From Sedimentibacter acidaminivorans (lineage in GTDB: Bacteria; Bacillota; Clostridia; Tissierellales; Sedimentibacteraceae): DNA of 64,000 nt. Positions within the stretch are counted from its first letter, which is position 1; each line of letters starts with the position of its first letter. The DNA is taken from positions 620,001 to 684,000 of the forward strand of contig NZ_JAGGKS010000001.1 in the NCBI RefSeq assembly GCF_017873955.1, written 5' to 3'. The notes under the pieces were generated by a model. That model ran no database searches. It saw only the letters and a program-made list of their open reading frames with translations, and was not told the origin of the DNA. Position numbers and translations under genes: made by a program. This document shows positions 37,167-45,756 of the stretch, in pieces.

Positions 37167-38348
37167 TTATTCTATTTTTATTTTCTTATATTTTCTATTT
37201 TCATATGCATTAAAACCATACATAATAATACCACAACCCAAAGCAATAAAAAAAGTTATTACCCATACATTTTTTATTGGGTTATTTAGCAAATACTTTC
37301 CTACTATTACCGGCCCCATTGCCTGCCCACTTCCAGATATAATGCCATATAATGAATTAAATCTCGCCCTATGTGACTTTGGAGAATTATTAGCAATATA
37401 AACTCCTACATTTGTTGCATGAAGTATCTCCCCTATTGTCCATATTATAGTTGAGATAATCATCATCTTAAATGACTTAACATAGTACAACATACCTAAC
37501 CCTACGGCCCAAAATATTGCTGACAATGCTACATTAAAAGAGGCATCGAATTTTTTAGTATACCCTATTATAAAAATTGTCATTATAACTACAACAATAC
37601 CATTTGTACTCATGAGGGCACCAAAAATTCTAGGTCCATCATTAAAACCAAATATGGCATTTGAATACAGTGGTAAAGAAAAATGAACTTGTGAATATGA
37701 AAAGGAAATAAGAATTGAAATTATTCCAAAAACTAATATTTGTGGTCTTTTTAGCAATGCTTGAATAGCTGAACCTTCTTCTGCACGTTCAAAATCATCA
37801 ACCAAAATTTCTTCATCAATAACATACTGAGGCTTTGTTTCTGGAACGTTTATAAATATTATAATCACAGCTAATATTGTGGTAAGAGCATCACCAATAA
37901 ATAATAAAGGTAAGTAATTTCTATATAAAAATCCTGCAATTAAAGGGCCTATAGAAAAACCAATATTGCCTCCAAGATATAAAAGCGAAAATGCCCCTTG
38001 CCTGTTATTTTTGTCTGATAAATCTGCTGTCATTGCAGCACTAGAAGTTTGCGCTGCACCAGAAAAAAATGAAGCCATCAATAAAAGCACTGGAACTATC
38101 ATTGACAACTCAATGAATCCACATACCAAAAAACACAAAGCTTGCATAAGTGTTAATATACACAAAGTATTTTTCCTATTGAAGCGGTCTGATAAATATC
38201 CACCAATCATGGATGCAGGCACAAACATAGATGTTGAAATTGTAACAAAAAAACCAGCCTCTCCTGTTGATAAACCAATCTTATCTGTCAACAATAAAGT
38301 TATTAACGGTCCTACAAAAGCGCCCATAGAATTAATAATTCGTGACAA
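37167..38348 (-). CDS. MFS transporter (start displaced, possible frameshift)
   Basis: A major facilitator of about 390 visible residues with twelve helices and the MFS loop motif GGYLSDRFNRKN near residue 50; it resembles drug or sugar-phosphate efflux MFS proteins. The TTG at 38348 has no ribosome binding site, and in the same frame coding continues upstream to 38423 with VEILKYSKRYFDDYRNLPKPIYYIF, the expected N-terminus, but no ATG, GTG or TTG. A good AAGGATG site 6 nt before a TTG exists one frame off; adding one T to the T4 run near 38412-38415 would join it to the gene. So it is either frameshifted or starts at an unusual codon (ATT 38417). Confidence 0.78.
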   Translation of the reverse strand: MSRIINSMGAFVGPLITLLLTDKIGLSTGEAGFFVTISTSMFVPASMIGGYLSDRFNRKNTLCILTLMQALCFLVCGFIELSMIVPVLLLMASFFSGAAQTSSAAMTADLSDKNNRQGAFSLLYLGGNIGFSIGPLIAGFLYRNYLPLLFIGDALTTILAVIIIFINVPETKPQYVIDEEILVDDFERAEEGSAIQALLKRPQILVFGIISILISFSYSQVHFSLPLYSNAIFGFNDGPRIFGALMSTNGIVVVIMTIFIIGYTKKFDASFNVALSAIFWAVGLGMLYYVKSFKMMIISTIIWTIGEILHATNVGVYIANNSPKSHRARFNSLYGIISGSGQAMGPVIVGKYLLNNPIKNVWVITFFIALGCGIIMYGFNAYENRKYKKIKIE

Positions 38349-38592
38349 AAAAATATAATATATAGGCTTAGGAAGGTTCCTATAATCATCAAAATACCTC
38401 TTTGAATATTTTAAAATTTCAACTCACATCCTTTTTTCTAGCGATGAACAAATATGATAACAATATATGATTCGTTATACAAATAATTCCATATATAATT
38501 TATATTATCCTTTGATTCTATAAACTTGTCAACTAAAATCTTTAAAAATTCAAGCTTTGAGCATATCTTTCCATTTATCTACTTTTGCAATG

Positions 38593-39090
38593 TTAGTTAT
38601 TTTTAGAAACGTTCTTTTGATATGCAATTCTTTCATCACCACTCTCTAAATAAATAATTCCACACTTAGTATAACCTGTCTTTTCTAATAATTTTTGCAT
38701 TGGAATATTATCACGATGAGTATCTATACGTATATTTCCACACTGCTTAAAACACCAGTCCAAGCAAAATGTTGCAACCCCTCGTTTACCATCAACAGAA
38801 GCAATTCTATGAATTACACCATAAGAGTGATTATCAAGCCACTGTCCTTCATAAATTTTTGCATAAGTAGGCTCTTCGCCTACTATATAATAGAATGTTC
38901 CTACAATTTCATCATCTTCAATACACACGAAACTATTTCCACGTTCTACATCACATTCAATTAAAGATATCTCAGGGTATTCTTTTCCCCATTGATTTGG
39001 ATTTCCATTATCTTTCATGAACTTTTTTGCTGTCGAATATACTTTCATTATTGTATTTATTTCGTTAGGCTTAGTTTTTCTAATATGCAT
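38593..39090 (-). CDS. GNAT family N-acetyltransferase
   Basis: A 165-aa acetyltransferase. The acetyl-CoA loop appears as VDGKRGVATFCLDWCF near residue 100, followed by IRIDTHRDNIPMQKLLEKTGYTKCGIIYL, the usual C-terminal half of the fold. The substrate is unknown. AAGGAAGGG precedes the ATG. It is monocistronic. Confidence 0.88.
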   Translation of the reverse strand: MHIRKTKPNEINTIMKVYSTAKKFMKDNGNPNQWGKEYPEISLIECDVERGNSFVCIEDDEIVGTFYYIVGEEPTYAKIYEGQWLDNHSYGVIHRIASVDGKRGVATFCLDWCFKQCGNIRIDTHRDNIPMQKLLEKTGYTKCGIIYLESGDERIAYQKNVSKNN

Positions 39091-39177
39091 AAAGTTTCCC
39101 TTCCTTCTTTTTAGGTTGATTTTAAGATACTAAAAAACATTTGTCAACTTATTTCTAAAAAAATGCATAAAATGATA

Positions 39178-39200
39178 GCAACCAATATATAATTGATTGC
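39178..39200 (-). terminator. Weak terminator after rubrerythrin
   Basis: GCAATCAAT against ATTGGTTGC (minus strand, one G-U pair, 5-nt loop) followed by TATCATTTTATG, 35 nt past the rubrerythrin stop. Confidence 0.5.
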
Positions 39201-39234
39201 CATAATTAATTATTTGAAATGTAAAAATAATTAT

Positions 39235-39789
39235 CTAAAAACTTTTAAATATATCCCTTTTAGCACCGCAAACTGGACATTTTTCAACGTTATCTCCTAT
39301 TTCAGTATAACCACATATTGGACATACATAAATTTTTTCATCTCCAATATCTTTTTTATTTTTTGCTGAAATTTGTGCATCAGCAAACATCTTTGCGTGT
39401 ATTTTCTCAGCTTCTAACGCATAGTGAAATGCTTTGTATGCATCTTTTTCATCTTGAAATTTTGCAGTTTCTAGATAAACTGGATACATTTGTTCTATTT
39501 CATGCAATTCTCCATTTATTGCACCTTGAAGATTTTCAACTATATTAGTATGACCGAATACAGCACCTGCTGCTACAGTATTATCACCTGCTTCATCTTT
39601 AAGTACGTTAAAATGGTTTTTAGCATGAGCCCACTCTGCGTAAGCGACAGCATCAAAAAGTCTTCCTATGTTAGGATAGCCGTCCTTTTTCGCTGATTCA
39701 CCCCATATGAGATATCTCATATGAGCCATACTTTCTCCACCGTATGCTGAACGTAAGAAGTCCGCAGTCATTGCATTTTTAACTTTCAT
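39235..39789 (-). CDS. Rubrerythrin
   Basis: A 184-aa cytoplasmic peroxidase of anaerobes that reduces hydrogen peroxide with electrons from rubredoxin or NADH. The N-terminal ferritin-like four-helix domain carries the diiron glutamates and histidine (GESMAHMRY, EWAHAKNHF, NGELHEIEQMYP, LEAEKIHAKMF). The C-terminal rubredoxin domain has CPICG and CPVCG. Domain order is the usual one. It lies about 150 bp downstream of the selenocysteine glutaredoxin-like gene on the same strand, so they may share a transcript. Confidence 0.96.
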   Translation of the reverse strand: MKVKNAMTADFLRSAYGGESMAHMRYLIWGESAKKDGYPNIGRLFDAVAYAEWAHAKNHFNVLKDEAGDNTVAAGAVFGHTNIVENLQGAINGELHEIEQMYPVYLETAKFQDEKDAYKAFHYALEAEKIHAKMFADAQISAKNKKDIGDEKIYVCPICGYTEIGDNVEKCPVCGAKRDIFKSF

Positions 39790-39939
39790 TATATGTACCT
39801 CTTCTTTTTATAATTAAATATCATTTAATATTATTATTTTAAAAGAAGAATTTTATTCTAAAAATTATAATTTAATTTTTCTATCTAAAAATAATATATT
39901 ATATCACTCTAATTACTTTTAAGTAACAAAGCTAATTTA

Positions 39940-40206
39940 TTATTTTAACTTATATAAATTTTTTTCAATATCAAAAATTATTTCTTCCCCATTATTTACA
40001 ACAATACATGGTAACCCTACCCTATTGTTTAACTTTATTTCATTAAAAACTTCATAATTGTCTCTGAATTTTAAAAATCTTTTCAGATTAAACATATTTT
40101 CAGTAATGTCTAAATATAAATAACTTATATCATTTTGCAAAAGTAACTCTTTTGCTGGTGAACATTCTGGTCAATGCTTACTTCCAAACATCAAATTTTT
40201 TTTCAT
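39940..40206 (-). CDS. Selenocysteine-containing glutaredoxin-like protein (TGA = Sec)
   Basis: Read as a normal ORF this gene is broken: an ATG at 40206, with GAGGG upstream, runs 11 codons to an in-frame TGA at 40171-40173. With TGA read as selenocysteine the product is 88 aa, beginning MKKNLMFGSKHUPECSPAKE, which places Sec in a U-P-E-C redox motif on the first strand-helix of a thioredoxin fold. The rest (DITENMFNLKRFLKFRDN; NNRVGLPCIVV with the cis-proline region) is a glutaredoxin-related protein. A stem-loop of bacterial SECIS type lies 19-37 nt from the TGA. Selenocysteine glutaredoxin-like proteins of this UPxC kind are known in Clostridia. No sel genes are in the window. Confidence 0.85.
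40137..40173 (-). promoter_or_regulatory. Candidate bacterial SECIS element
   Basis: Counting from the T of TGA (40173), GCAAAAG at 19-25 and CTTTTGC at 31-37 form a 7-bp stem with loop AGTTA, which has a G among its first two bases. Distance and loop fit the general bacterial SECIS rule (apical loop about 16-37 nt from UGA, early loop G). Confidence 0.65.
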
Positions 40207-40559
40207 TTTTACCCTCACTAACTATTTTAATAACAATATTTTGATTATGGATAGTAATAAGAAAGACAGCTTACTAATACTGTCTTTCTTATTTACTATC
40301 ATTATTATGCTAACCATTATATCATTTTTCATTATAATTATATCGATATCCGATATATCTGTCAATATTTTTACAAATTCAACAATAACACATAATAATA
40401 AATATTTTGTTAATATTAATTGAAACGTTGATGTACCATATCCATTCCCTTTCAACTTACTTAGAAAACGAAAGGCCTAAGGATAATTTTTTTACCAATT
40501 CAAATTATGAGCTTTGCTTCTTCCACCCAAAATCGATTGAATTATTTACTAAAAATAAA
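40207..40559. other. Intergenic region upstream of the selenoprotein gene
   Basis: About 350 bp. It holds a 12-bp hairpin at 40258-40291 (AAGAAAGACAG/CTGTCTTTCTT) without a clear T-run on the minus strand, and a weaker CCTTTC/GAAAGG stem at about 40446-40475. I see no ORF with a ribosome binding site apart from the selenoprotein gene itself; a 77-codon frame on the minus strand has unlikely composition. Confidence 0.4.
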
Positions 40560-41843
40560 TTATACTCTTTTTATTTCTACATTAACTTCTGGTTTAGTTT
40601 TAACATTTTCTATTTTTGCTGCTGAAATTTTAATTGCACATTCTATCAGCAAACAAGAAACTAAGCCAAAAACTGCTATTATTTTGAACCCCGATGTATA
40701 TGTTCCTGTTATGTCACGCAAGCCACCAATTATAGGAGACACAATTGCCTGACCTATAAAAAAAGCTGCCATCAGTTCTCCACACACTTTATCATAGTTT
40801 TTGATACCAAAAGATTCCGTAGCAACAGTAGCAGGGATAGAGCCATATAACGGGTAAGCAACTGCTACCAAAATCACTGGAATTATAACATGAATTGTAT
40901 CAATTTTATTATAAAATAGCAGCACACATATTATTCCTATAAAAAATGCAGAATGTAAATAAACAATATAAATTTTATTTCCAAATTTATCAGCTATATT
41001 TCCTGAAACCATAGTTGCTATAGTAGCAATTATCATAAAAATACTTATATATTTTGAAGATGCGAGTGCGGACATACCGTTAGATTGCCAAAACGATGGT
41101 ACAAATGTTTTAAAACCTACTATCAAAGTTCCACATAATAGCATACTGATAAGCAACATCCAGAATGAAGCGCTTCTATGTATTTCTCTCATAGTCAACG
41201 AATTAGCATCTAATGTTAATGGTTCATTTGAAAAATTTTGTTTTATATCTATATAGTTACTCTTTACCTTGTTTTCTTTAAGAATAATCAAATTAATAGG
41301 AATTGCTATGAATAGGTGTAGCGCTGCAAAAATAAGGTATGTTGAACGCCAACCTATACTTTCAATCAAAATTCCAGAGATATACATCATTACTGCACTG
41401 CCGAATGCTGCACCACTAAACACTATCCCTATTACAGTTGCTTTTTTGTCCTTAAACCACTGCGAAATTATAGTTGCGTTACTAGTATGTGTACCAAGTC
41501 CAAACTTGACTCCCCCTATAATACTACCAATATATAAAAGCACTATTCCATTAGCCATAGCTGAGATCGAATAATGCAATATACCTGCAATAGAAGCTAT
41601 AAAAATCATCATTCTTGCTGATATTTTTTTACTAAGTTTGCCTACCATCAAGCTAAAAACAAAACCGGTCAATGAACAAAATGTTACATTTAGTGAAACC
41701 TGACTTACAGGTACATTTAATGACTTAATTAACTGCGGTATAAAAAGTCCTGCTGTACCAAGTGTACCCAGGTGTATAAACATAATTACGAAACATCCAA
41801 TCGCTACTCGAATTCCGGTTTTCTCAAATTTATTTTCCATCAT
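40560..41843 (-). CDS. MFS transporter of the FadR regulon
   Basis: A 427-aa twelve-helix major facilitator. It has the layout of the oxalate/formate and monocarboxylate-like MFS group (GLFIPQLIKSLNVPVSQVSLNVTF near the N-terminus; VGKLSKKISARMM in loop 2-3), so an organic acid or a related small solute is a reasonable guess. AAAGGA is 7 nt before the ATG. Its promoter, TTGCAC-N17-TAATAT, is followed at once by a copy of the motif that also lies at the FadR gene and the seven-gene operon, so it should respond to the same inducer. A second MFS gene of a different subtype is inside that operon. Confidence 0.88.
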   Translation of the reverse strand: MMENKFEKTGIRVAIGCFVIMFIHLGTLGTAGLFIPQLIKSLNVPVSQVSLNVTFCSLTGFVFSLMVGKLSKKISARMMIFIASIAGILHYSISAMANGIVLLYIGSIIGGVKFGLGTHTSNATIISQWFKDKKATVIGIVFSGAAFGSAVMMYISGILIESIGWRSTYLIFAALHLFIAIPINLIILKENKVKSNYIDIKQNFSNEPLTLDANSLTMREIHRSASFWMLLISMLLCGTLIVGFKTFVPSFWQSNGMSALASSKYISIFMIIATIATMVSGNIADKFGNKIYIVYLHSAFFIGIICVLLFYNKIDTIHVIIPVILVAVAYPLYGSIPATVATESFGIKNYDKVCGELMAAFFIGQAIVSPIIGGLRDITGTYTSGFKIIAVFGLVSCLLIECAIKISAAKIENVKTKPEVNVEIKRV

Positions 41844-41910
41844 TATTAATTCCTTTCATTATGACGAACTGTATTAGCGCGCACATTCTTTATTTTGAGT
41901 GTCTAAATTT

Positions 41911-41940
41911 TTGTCATACATACTACATACTACATACTAC
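41911..41940. promoter_or_regulatory. Shared operator A (MFS promoter)
   Basis: TTGTCATACATACTACATAC then further 7-bp-spaced ACTACAT repeats. It begins one base after the -10 box of the minus-strand promoter. The first part fits the FadR-family pattern GT-N3-AC. Confidence 0.65.
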
Positions 41941-41941
41941 C

Positions 41942-41970
41942 ATATTATCATTAAATTTAGTAAAGTGCAA
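41942..41970 (-). promoter_or_regulatory. Promoter of the MFS gene
   Basis: On the minus strand TTGCAC, 17 bp, TAATAT. The leader to the start codon is about 95 nt. Confidence 0.55.
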
Positions 41971-42036
41971 CTATTACTTTAGCATTTTTTATAATTTTGT
42001 AGACATTTTTATATGCTGTTAATTAATTCCATAATA

Positions 42037-42083
42037 AAAACCTCTAGACTGAAGCATATGATTTTAATCAGTTTAGAGGTTTT
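42037..42083 (-). terminator. Terminator after the FadR-type regulator
   Basis: A 16-bp stem with one G-U pair (AAAACCTCTAGACTGA against TCAGTTTAGAGGTTTT), followed on the minus strand by TTTTTATTAT. Confidence 0.85.
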
Positions 42084-42120
42084 CATAATAATTGCTTAAA
42101 ACTAATATAGTTTTAAGCAA

Positions 42121-42837
42121 TTATAATAATAAATGTTTCCAGTATTCATATATTTTATCTAACACAGGATTAATATTTTCCACATCACGTGTCTTAACTA
42201 AATCCAACAATGCTTTACACACATTGGCTATCTCCTCAGTCTTACCTTCCTTAATAGCAGATCTTATACCACCCATTCGAGAGTATTTTGAGATCTTCAT
42301 AATAACAGTATTAATCTGATACATATACCTATTATCACTGACTTTAGCTAATGTATCGTGGAACTCTTTGTTGGCTTCGTAGATAGCTTTTTCGTCATCA
42401 GGATGATTTTTAATTGTATCACATAAAAAAACATAACATTCCTGAAGATCATCAATATCTTTTTCTATTGCTTTAAAAACTGCCATATGCAGTACTGCAC
42501 GTAAATTTGATAATTTAAACTCCAGAAGCTCACTCATATCTCCATTTTGCATAATAACACCATACACCATAGGGTCAAGCATTTTTTGACTAAATTCTTT
42601 TGCTATAAAAGTTCCTTCAGATTGTTTAACTTCTAGAACACCAAAAGATTCAAGTATCTTTGTAGCTTCTCTAACAGAATTCCTTCCTACCCCTAAACTT
42701 TCACTGAACTCTATTTCTGTTGGTATCTTGCTTCCAGGTTTCAATTCACCTGAAATAAGAGCATCTGTAATTCTGTCTATTATTAATTGCGAAACTGATC
42801 CTTTTTTTATTGGTACTAACATATTTTCCATTGACAT
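42121..42837 (-). CDS. GntR/FadR-family transcriptional regulator
   Basis: A 238-aa regulator: N-terminal winged helix (residues about 10-75; GSKIPTEIEFSESLGVGRNSVREATKILESFGVLEVKQSEGTFI) and a C-terminal helical FCD ligand domain (LLEFKLSNLRAVLHM; EANKEFHDTLAKVSDNRYM; metal-binding histidines probable). FCD regulators bind organic acids and act mostly as repressors. GTGGTGA precedes the ATG. Its own promoter and two others in this region share one operator motif just downstream of the -10 box, which suggests autoregulation and repression of the flanking MFS gene and catabolic operon. Confidence 0.92.
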   Translation of the reverse strand: MSMENMLVPIKKGSVSQLIIDRITDALISGELKPGSKIPTEIEFSESLGVGRNSVREATKILESFGVLEVKQSEGTFIAKEFSQKMLDPMVYGVIMQNGDMSELLEFKLSNLRAVLHMAVFKAIEKDIDDLQECYVFLCDTIKNHPDDEKAIYEANKEFHDTLAKVSDNRYMYQINTVIMKISKYSRMGGIRSAIKEGKTEEIANVCKALLDLVKTRDVENINPVLDKIYEYWKHLLL

Positions 42838-42885
42838 TTTATCACCACTTTATATTTTATCTTTTAATAGAAATGAATTTCTGTA

Positions 42886-42910
42886 ATGTATTACATACTA
42901 CATTACATTA
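42886..42910. promoter_or_regulatory. Shared operator B (FadR gene promoter)
   Basis: ATGTATTACATACTACATTA and following bases. ATGTA-T-TACAT is a perfect inverted repeat with GT-N3-AC. It abuts the -10 box at 42911-42916. Confidence 0.65.
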
Positions 42911-42940
42911 ATTATACATCAACAGCAACATATAATGCAA
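42911..42940 (-). promoter_or_regulatory. Promoter of the FadR-type regulator gene
   Basis: On the minus strand TTGCAT, 18 bp, TATAAT. Confidence 0.55.
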
Positions 42941-42980
42941 TGCTTTTTTCTTATATTGTATTTTAATTACCTTCTAAAAA

Positions 42981-43029
42981 GAATGCATAATACCTTGACT
43001 TTTATACTAGACAGAGTATTATGCATTTC
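42981..43029 (-). terminator. Terminator of the catabolic operon
   Basis: A 12-bp stem (AATGCATAATAC and complement) with a 22-nt loop, followed on the minus strand by TTCTTTTTAG, 25 nt past the alcohol dehydrogenase stop. Confidence 0.75.
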
Positions 43030-43054
43030 TTTTATTTATTGATACATAATTATC

Positions 43055-44017
43055 TTATGGGGTAATAACAATTTTAATTTGGTCGCTTGTTCCACTATGA
43101 AGCTCTTCAAAACATTCCTGAATTTCATTCAAACCAATATTCTTTGTAATATATTTTTCTATATTGAAAGGTTGATATGCTAGTAATTCTAGAACCTTAT
43201 CAAACACTATAGATGATCCAAATGTACCAATCATGGTTATGTTTTTCATTATAAGCTTAAGTGCGTCTATAGGCACTTGCTTATATGAAACACCAACAAA
43301 CATAAGAGTTCCCATTTCCTTAATTACGTCCAGACTCATGTTTACAGAAGCCGGGATTGCAGTACATTCAATAACTTTATCAAACCCTCCGTTTGTTACA
43401 TCTTTCAATAGCTGCACTATTTCAGAATTTCTTGCATCAAACACTTCATTTGCAACTCCAACTTCTTTCGCTTTTAATATTCTCTTATCATTTACTTCTG
43501 TCATAGCAATATATGTTGCGCCCATAACCTTTGCCCATTCAGCACATAAATGTCCTATGATACCTGCACCTGTAACAAGCACCTTATCCCCATACTTAAT
43601 ATTTGCTTTTAGTAAAGCATTATATGCAATAGCAGTAGGTTCTAACATATTTGCAGTATCATCACTTATTGTATCAGGTAGTCTTCTTAAATAATCTGCT
43701 GCTGCTGAAAAATATTCTGCATATCCTCCTTGAGCAACAACTCCTGGTGTTGAGTTATATCCTCTAGGACCTTTTGGAATAACAACAACTCTTTCACCAA
43801 TTTTAAAATTACTTTTTCCAGGATCAACAACAATTCCACAAAATTCATGTCCCATTACAAGCCCAATCTTTTTTTCATTGCTCCACATGTGAACATCTGA
43901 ACCACATATTCCAACCTTACTTACCTTAATTAGCACATCATCATCATATACTATTTTAGGCATTTCAAAATCTTTTACAACTAACTTATTTACTTCCTCT
44001 AATACACATGCTTTCAT
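43055..44017 (-). CDS. Zinc-dependent alcohol dehydrogenase (MDR family)
   Basis: A 320-aa NAD(P)-dependent medium-chain dehydrogenase of the sorbitol/threonine/butanediol type. The catalytic zinc ligands are visible: Cys in VGICGSDVHMW near residue 38, His-Glu in MGHEFCG near 57, and the EP pair in NMLEPTA near 125; the Rossmann motif is VTGAGIIGHL. The structural-zinc lobe with four cysteines is absent between GERVVVIPKGPRGY and GGYAEY, and the chain is about 25 residues shorter than usual. AGGAGG is 8 nt before the ATG. It is the last gene of the operon and probably oxidises a secondary alcohol or vicinal diol, or reduces the ketone. Confidence 0.9.
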   Translation of the reverse strand: MKACVLEEVNKLVVKDFEMPKIVYDDDVLIKVSKVGICGSDVHMWSNEKKIGLVMGHEFCGIVVDPGKSNFKIGERVVVIPKGPRGYNSTPGVVAQGGYAEYFSAAADYLRRLPDTISDDTANMLEPTAIAYNALLKANIKYGDKVLVTGAGIIGHLCAEWAKVMGATYIAMTEVNDKRILKAKEVGVANEVFDARNSEIVQLLKDVTNGGFDKVIECTAIPASVNMSLDVIKEMGTLMFVGVSYKQVPIDALKLIMKNITMIGTFGSSIVFDKVLELLAYQPFNIEKYITKNIGLNEIQECFEELHSGTSDQIKIVITP

Positions 44018-44055
44018 ATATTAATCCTCCTAATTTTTAAAATCAATACGGATTT

Positions 44056-45747
44056 TTATTTTTTCTTAACCCCTGCAAATGCTGCAGTAGGTGGTGACAT
44101 TGCCTCTTTATCACACTGAACATTGACAATACCTGGCAAACCAGAATCTCTAACTTTACGAATAGCCGGAATTATATCTTCGATTTTTGTAACCTTAACA
44201 CCAACTCCACCCCATACTTCAGCCATTTTTTCGTACGATCTCATTTCTGCTAATGTTGTAGCACAATGACCATGTTCTTTAATATACTCTTCTCTCTTAG
44301 CCTGTTCTGAAAGTTTTATCATTCCCCATGATGAATCATTGCTAATTACACAAACTATAGGAACTCCATGTCTTACAAATGAATCAAATTCCATCGAATA
44401 GAAACCAAAACTACCATCACCGGTGTAATATAATACAGGTTTTTTATCTCCAGCCCATGCTCCCAATGAAAATCCAGGGCCTACTCCTATTGTCCCTAAT
44501 GGACCGTATCTAACAACTTGCCCGGGATAACGAGCTACTGAATTAGCATCCATCCAACTTGCTGCATCTCCACCATCACAAATTACATGCCATTCCTGTG
44601 CTTCTTCATTAACAAATTTAGCGACTTCTGCAGCAATTCTACCAGGATGTACTGGAGTTATTTCAGATTTTGCAGCCTCTATATAAGGAGCTTTCATTTT
44701 TAATGTAATAGCTTTTGCTTCTTCAACCCATGCCGTATCAGTAATAGGTGATGTCTTAGCCTTTACAATATCTAAAATCTGTTTTGCAGCCGCACTTGCT
44801 CCTGCGATAATTGCAACATCAGCCGGTGCATTATATCCAACTTTTTTTCCATCAGGATGAACCATTATACGATATGCACTGCTGTTAATTCTTGGTGCTC
44901 TGCCTTTTCCAATTTTATAGCTATGATCTACGCCAAGTTCTAGTACTACATCAGCAGCAGCCATTCCGCCATCTCCAATTGTAAATAACTCATTTTTACT
45001 TTCATCAGCATACAAACCCCTTGATGTTATCATGGCAAATGTAGGAATTTTTAAATAGTTCGCCAACTCTTCAACTTCTTTAGCATATTCTGCAGAAAAT
45101 CTAGCAGCTTCTCCGATAATCATTGCAGGTTTTTTTGCTGCAATAAGAGCATCTGCTGCTTTTTCTATAAGACCAGTCGCTCCAAAACCATGTTCTGTAG
45201 CTCTATAATCTCTTGGCCAATAAATCGTATCTTCTTCATATGAACCATGCAAAATATCCGCGGGAATTTCTAGATAGACTGGTCCCGGTGTTCCATCAAG
45301 AGCATTTCTAAATGCCATTGCAACATATTCAGGTACTCTGTTCGCGTGATAAATTCTACGTGACCATTTACAAAATGCACTCATACATTCAAAACTCGCA
45401 ACATTCTGAAGTGGACCAGTTTCATTTTCTATAAGAGGAGAACCTCCACCAATATGAATAACTGGAATACCTGTTTCAAAGGATTCTGCCATAGCTGTTG
45501 TAGCATTTGTCACTCCAGGTCCTGCTGTTGTAATTAAAACACCTGGTCTGCCTGTTACTTTAGCATATGCATCTGCTCCATAACCACCAGAGCATTCATG
45601 CCTTACATCTATAATTTTAATTCCTTCTTCTCTGCAACCATAAAGTATTGGCATTATATGCCCACCTGATAGTGTGAACACACATTCCACACCTTCTTTT
45701 TTTAACGCTTTTGCGAACAATTGTCCGCCATTCAATTTTGCCATCAT
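44056..45747 (-). CDS. Thiamine diphosphate enzyme, acetolactate-synthase/benzaldehyde-lyase-like
   Basis: A 563-aa three-domain ThDP enzyme. The activating glutamate is E51 in DVRHECSGGYGADAYAK, preceded by GGHIMPIL with a histidine at 30; the ThDP-magnesium motif is GDGSFGFYSMEFDSF...SNDSSWGM near residues 455-485. By eye the N-terminal block looks closer to benzaldehyde lyase and cyclohexanedione hydrolase (His and Glu in the same places) than to biosynthetic acetolactate synthase; no small regulatory subunit is present. A C-C cleaving reaction on an acyloin or diketone is therefore inferred, with the aldehyde passed to the aldehyde dehydrogenase of the operon. AAGGAGGAG precedes the start. 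It lies 9 bp from the SDR gene. Confidence 0.85.
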   Translation of the reverse strand: MMAKLNGGQLFAKALKKEGVECVFTLSGGHIMPILYGCREEGIKIIDVRHECSGGYGADAYAKVTGRPGVLITTAGPGVTNATTAMAESFETGIPVIHIGGGSPLIENETGPLQNVASFECMSAFCKWSRRIYHANRVPEYVAMAFRNALDGTPGPVYLEIPADILHGSYEEDTIYWPRDYRATEHGFGATGLIEKAADALIAAKKPAMIIGEAARFSAEYAKEVEELANYLKIPTFAMITSRGLYADESKNELFTIGDGGMAAADVVLELGVDHSYKIGKGRAPRINSSAYRIMVHPDGKKVGYNAPADVAIIAGASAAAKQILDIVKAKTSPITDTAWVEEAKAITLKMKAPYIEAAKSEITPVHPGRIAAEVAKFVNEEAQEWHVICDGGDAASWMDANSVARYPGQVVRYGPLGTIGVGPGFSLGAWAGDKKPVLYYTGDGSFGFYSMEFDSFVRHGVPIVCVISNDSSWGMIKLSEQAKREEYIKEHGHCATTLAEMRSYEKMAEVWGGVGVKVTKIEDIIPAIRKVRDSGLPGIVNVQCDKEAMSPPTAAFAGVKKK

Positions 45748-45756
45748 TTCTCCTCC

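Noticed and set aside
40222-40455. 77-codon ORF on the minus strand upstream of the selenoprotein gene
   Set aside because: Rich in Ile and Leu in an AT-rich spacer, crosses a hairpin and has no family resemblance.
44056-45747. Sulfoacetaldehyde acetyltransferase (taurine pathway)
   Set aside because: No sulfonate transporter, taurine transaminase or sulfite genes nearby, and the company of Ptb, Buk and two alcohol dehydrogenases points elsewhere; not excluded by sequence alone.
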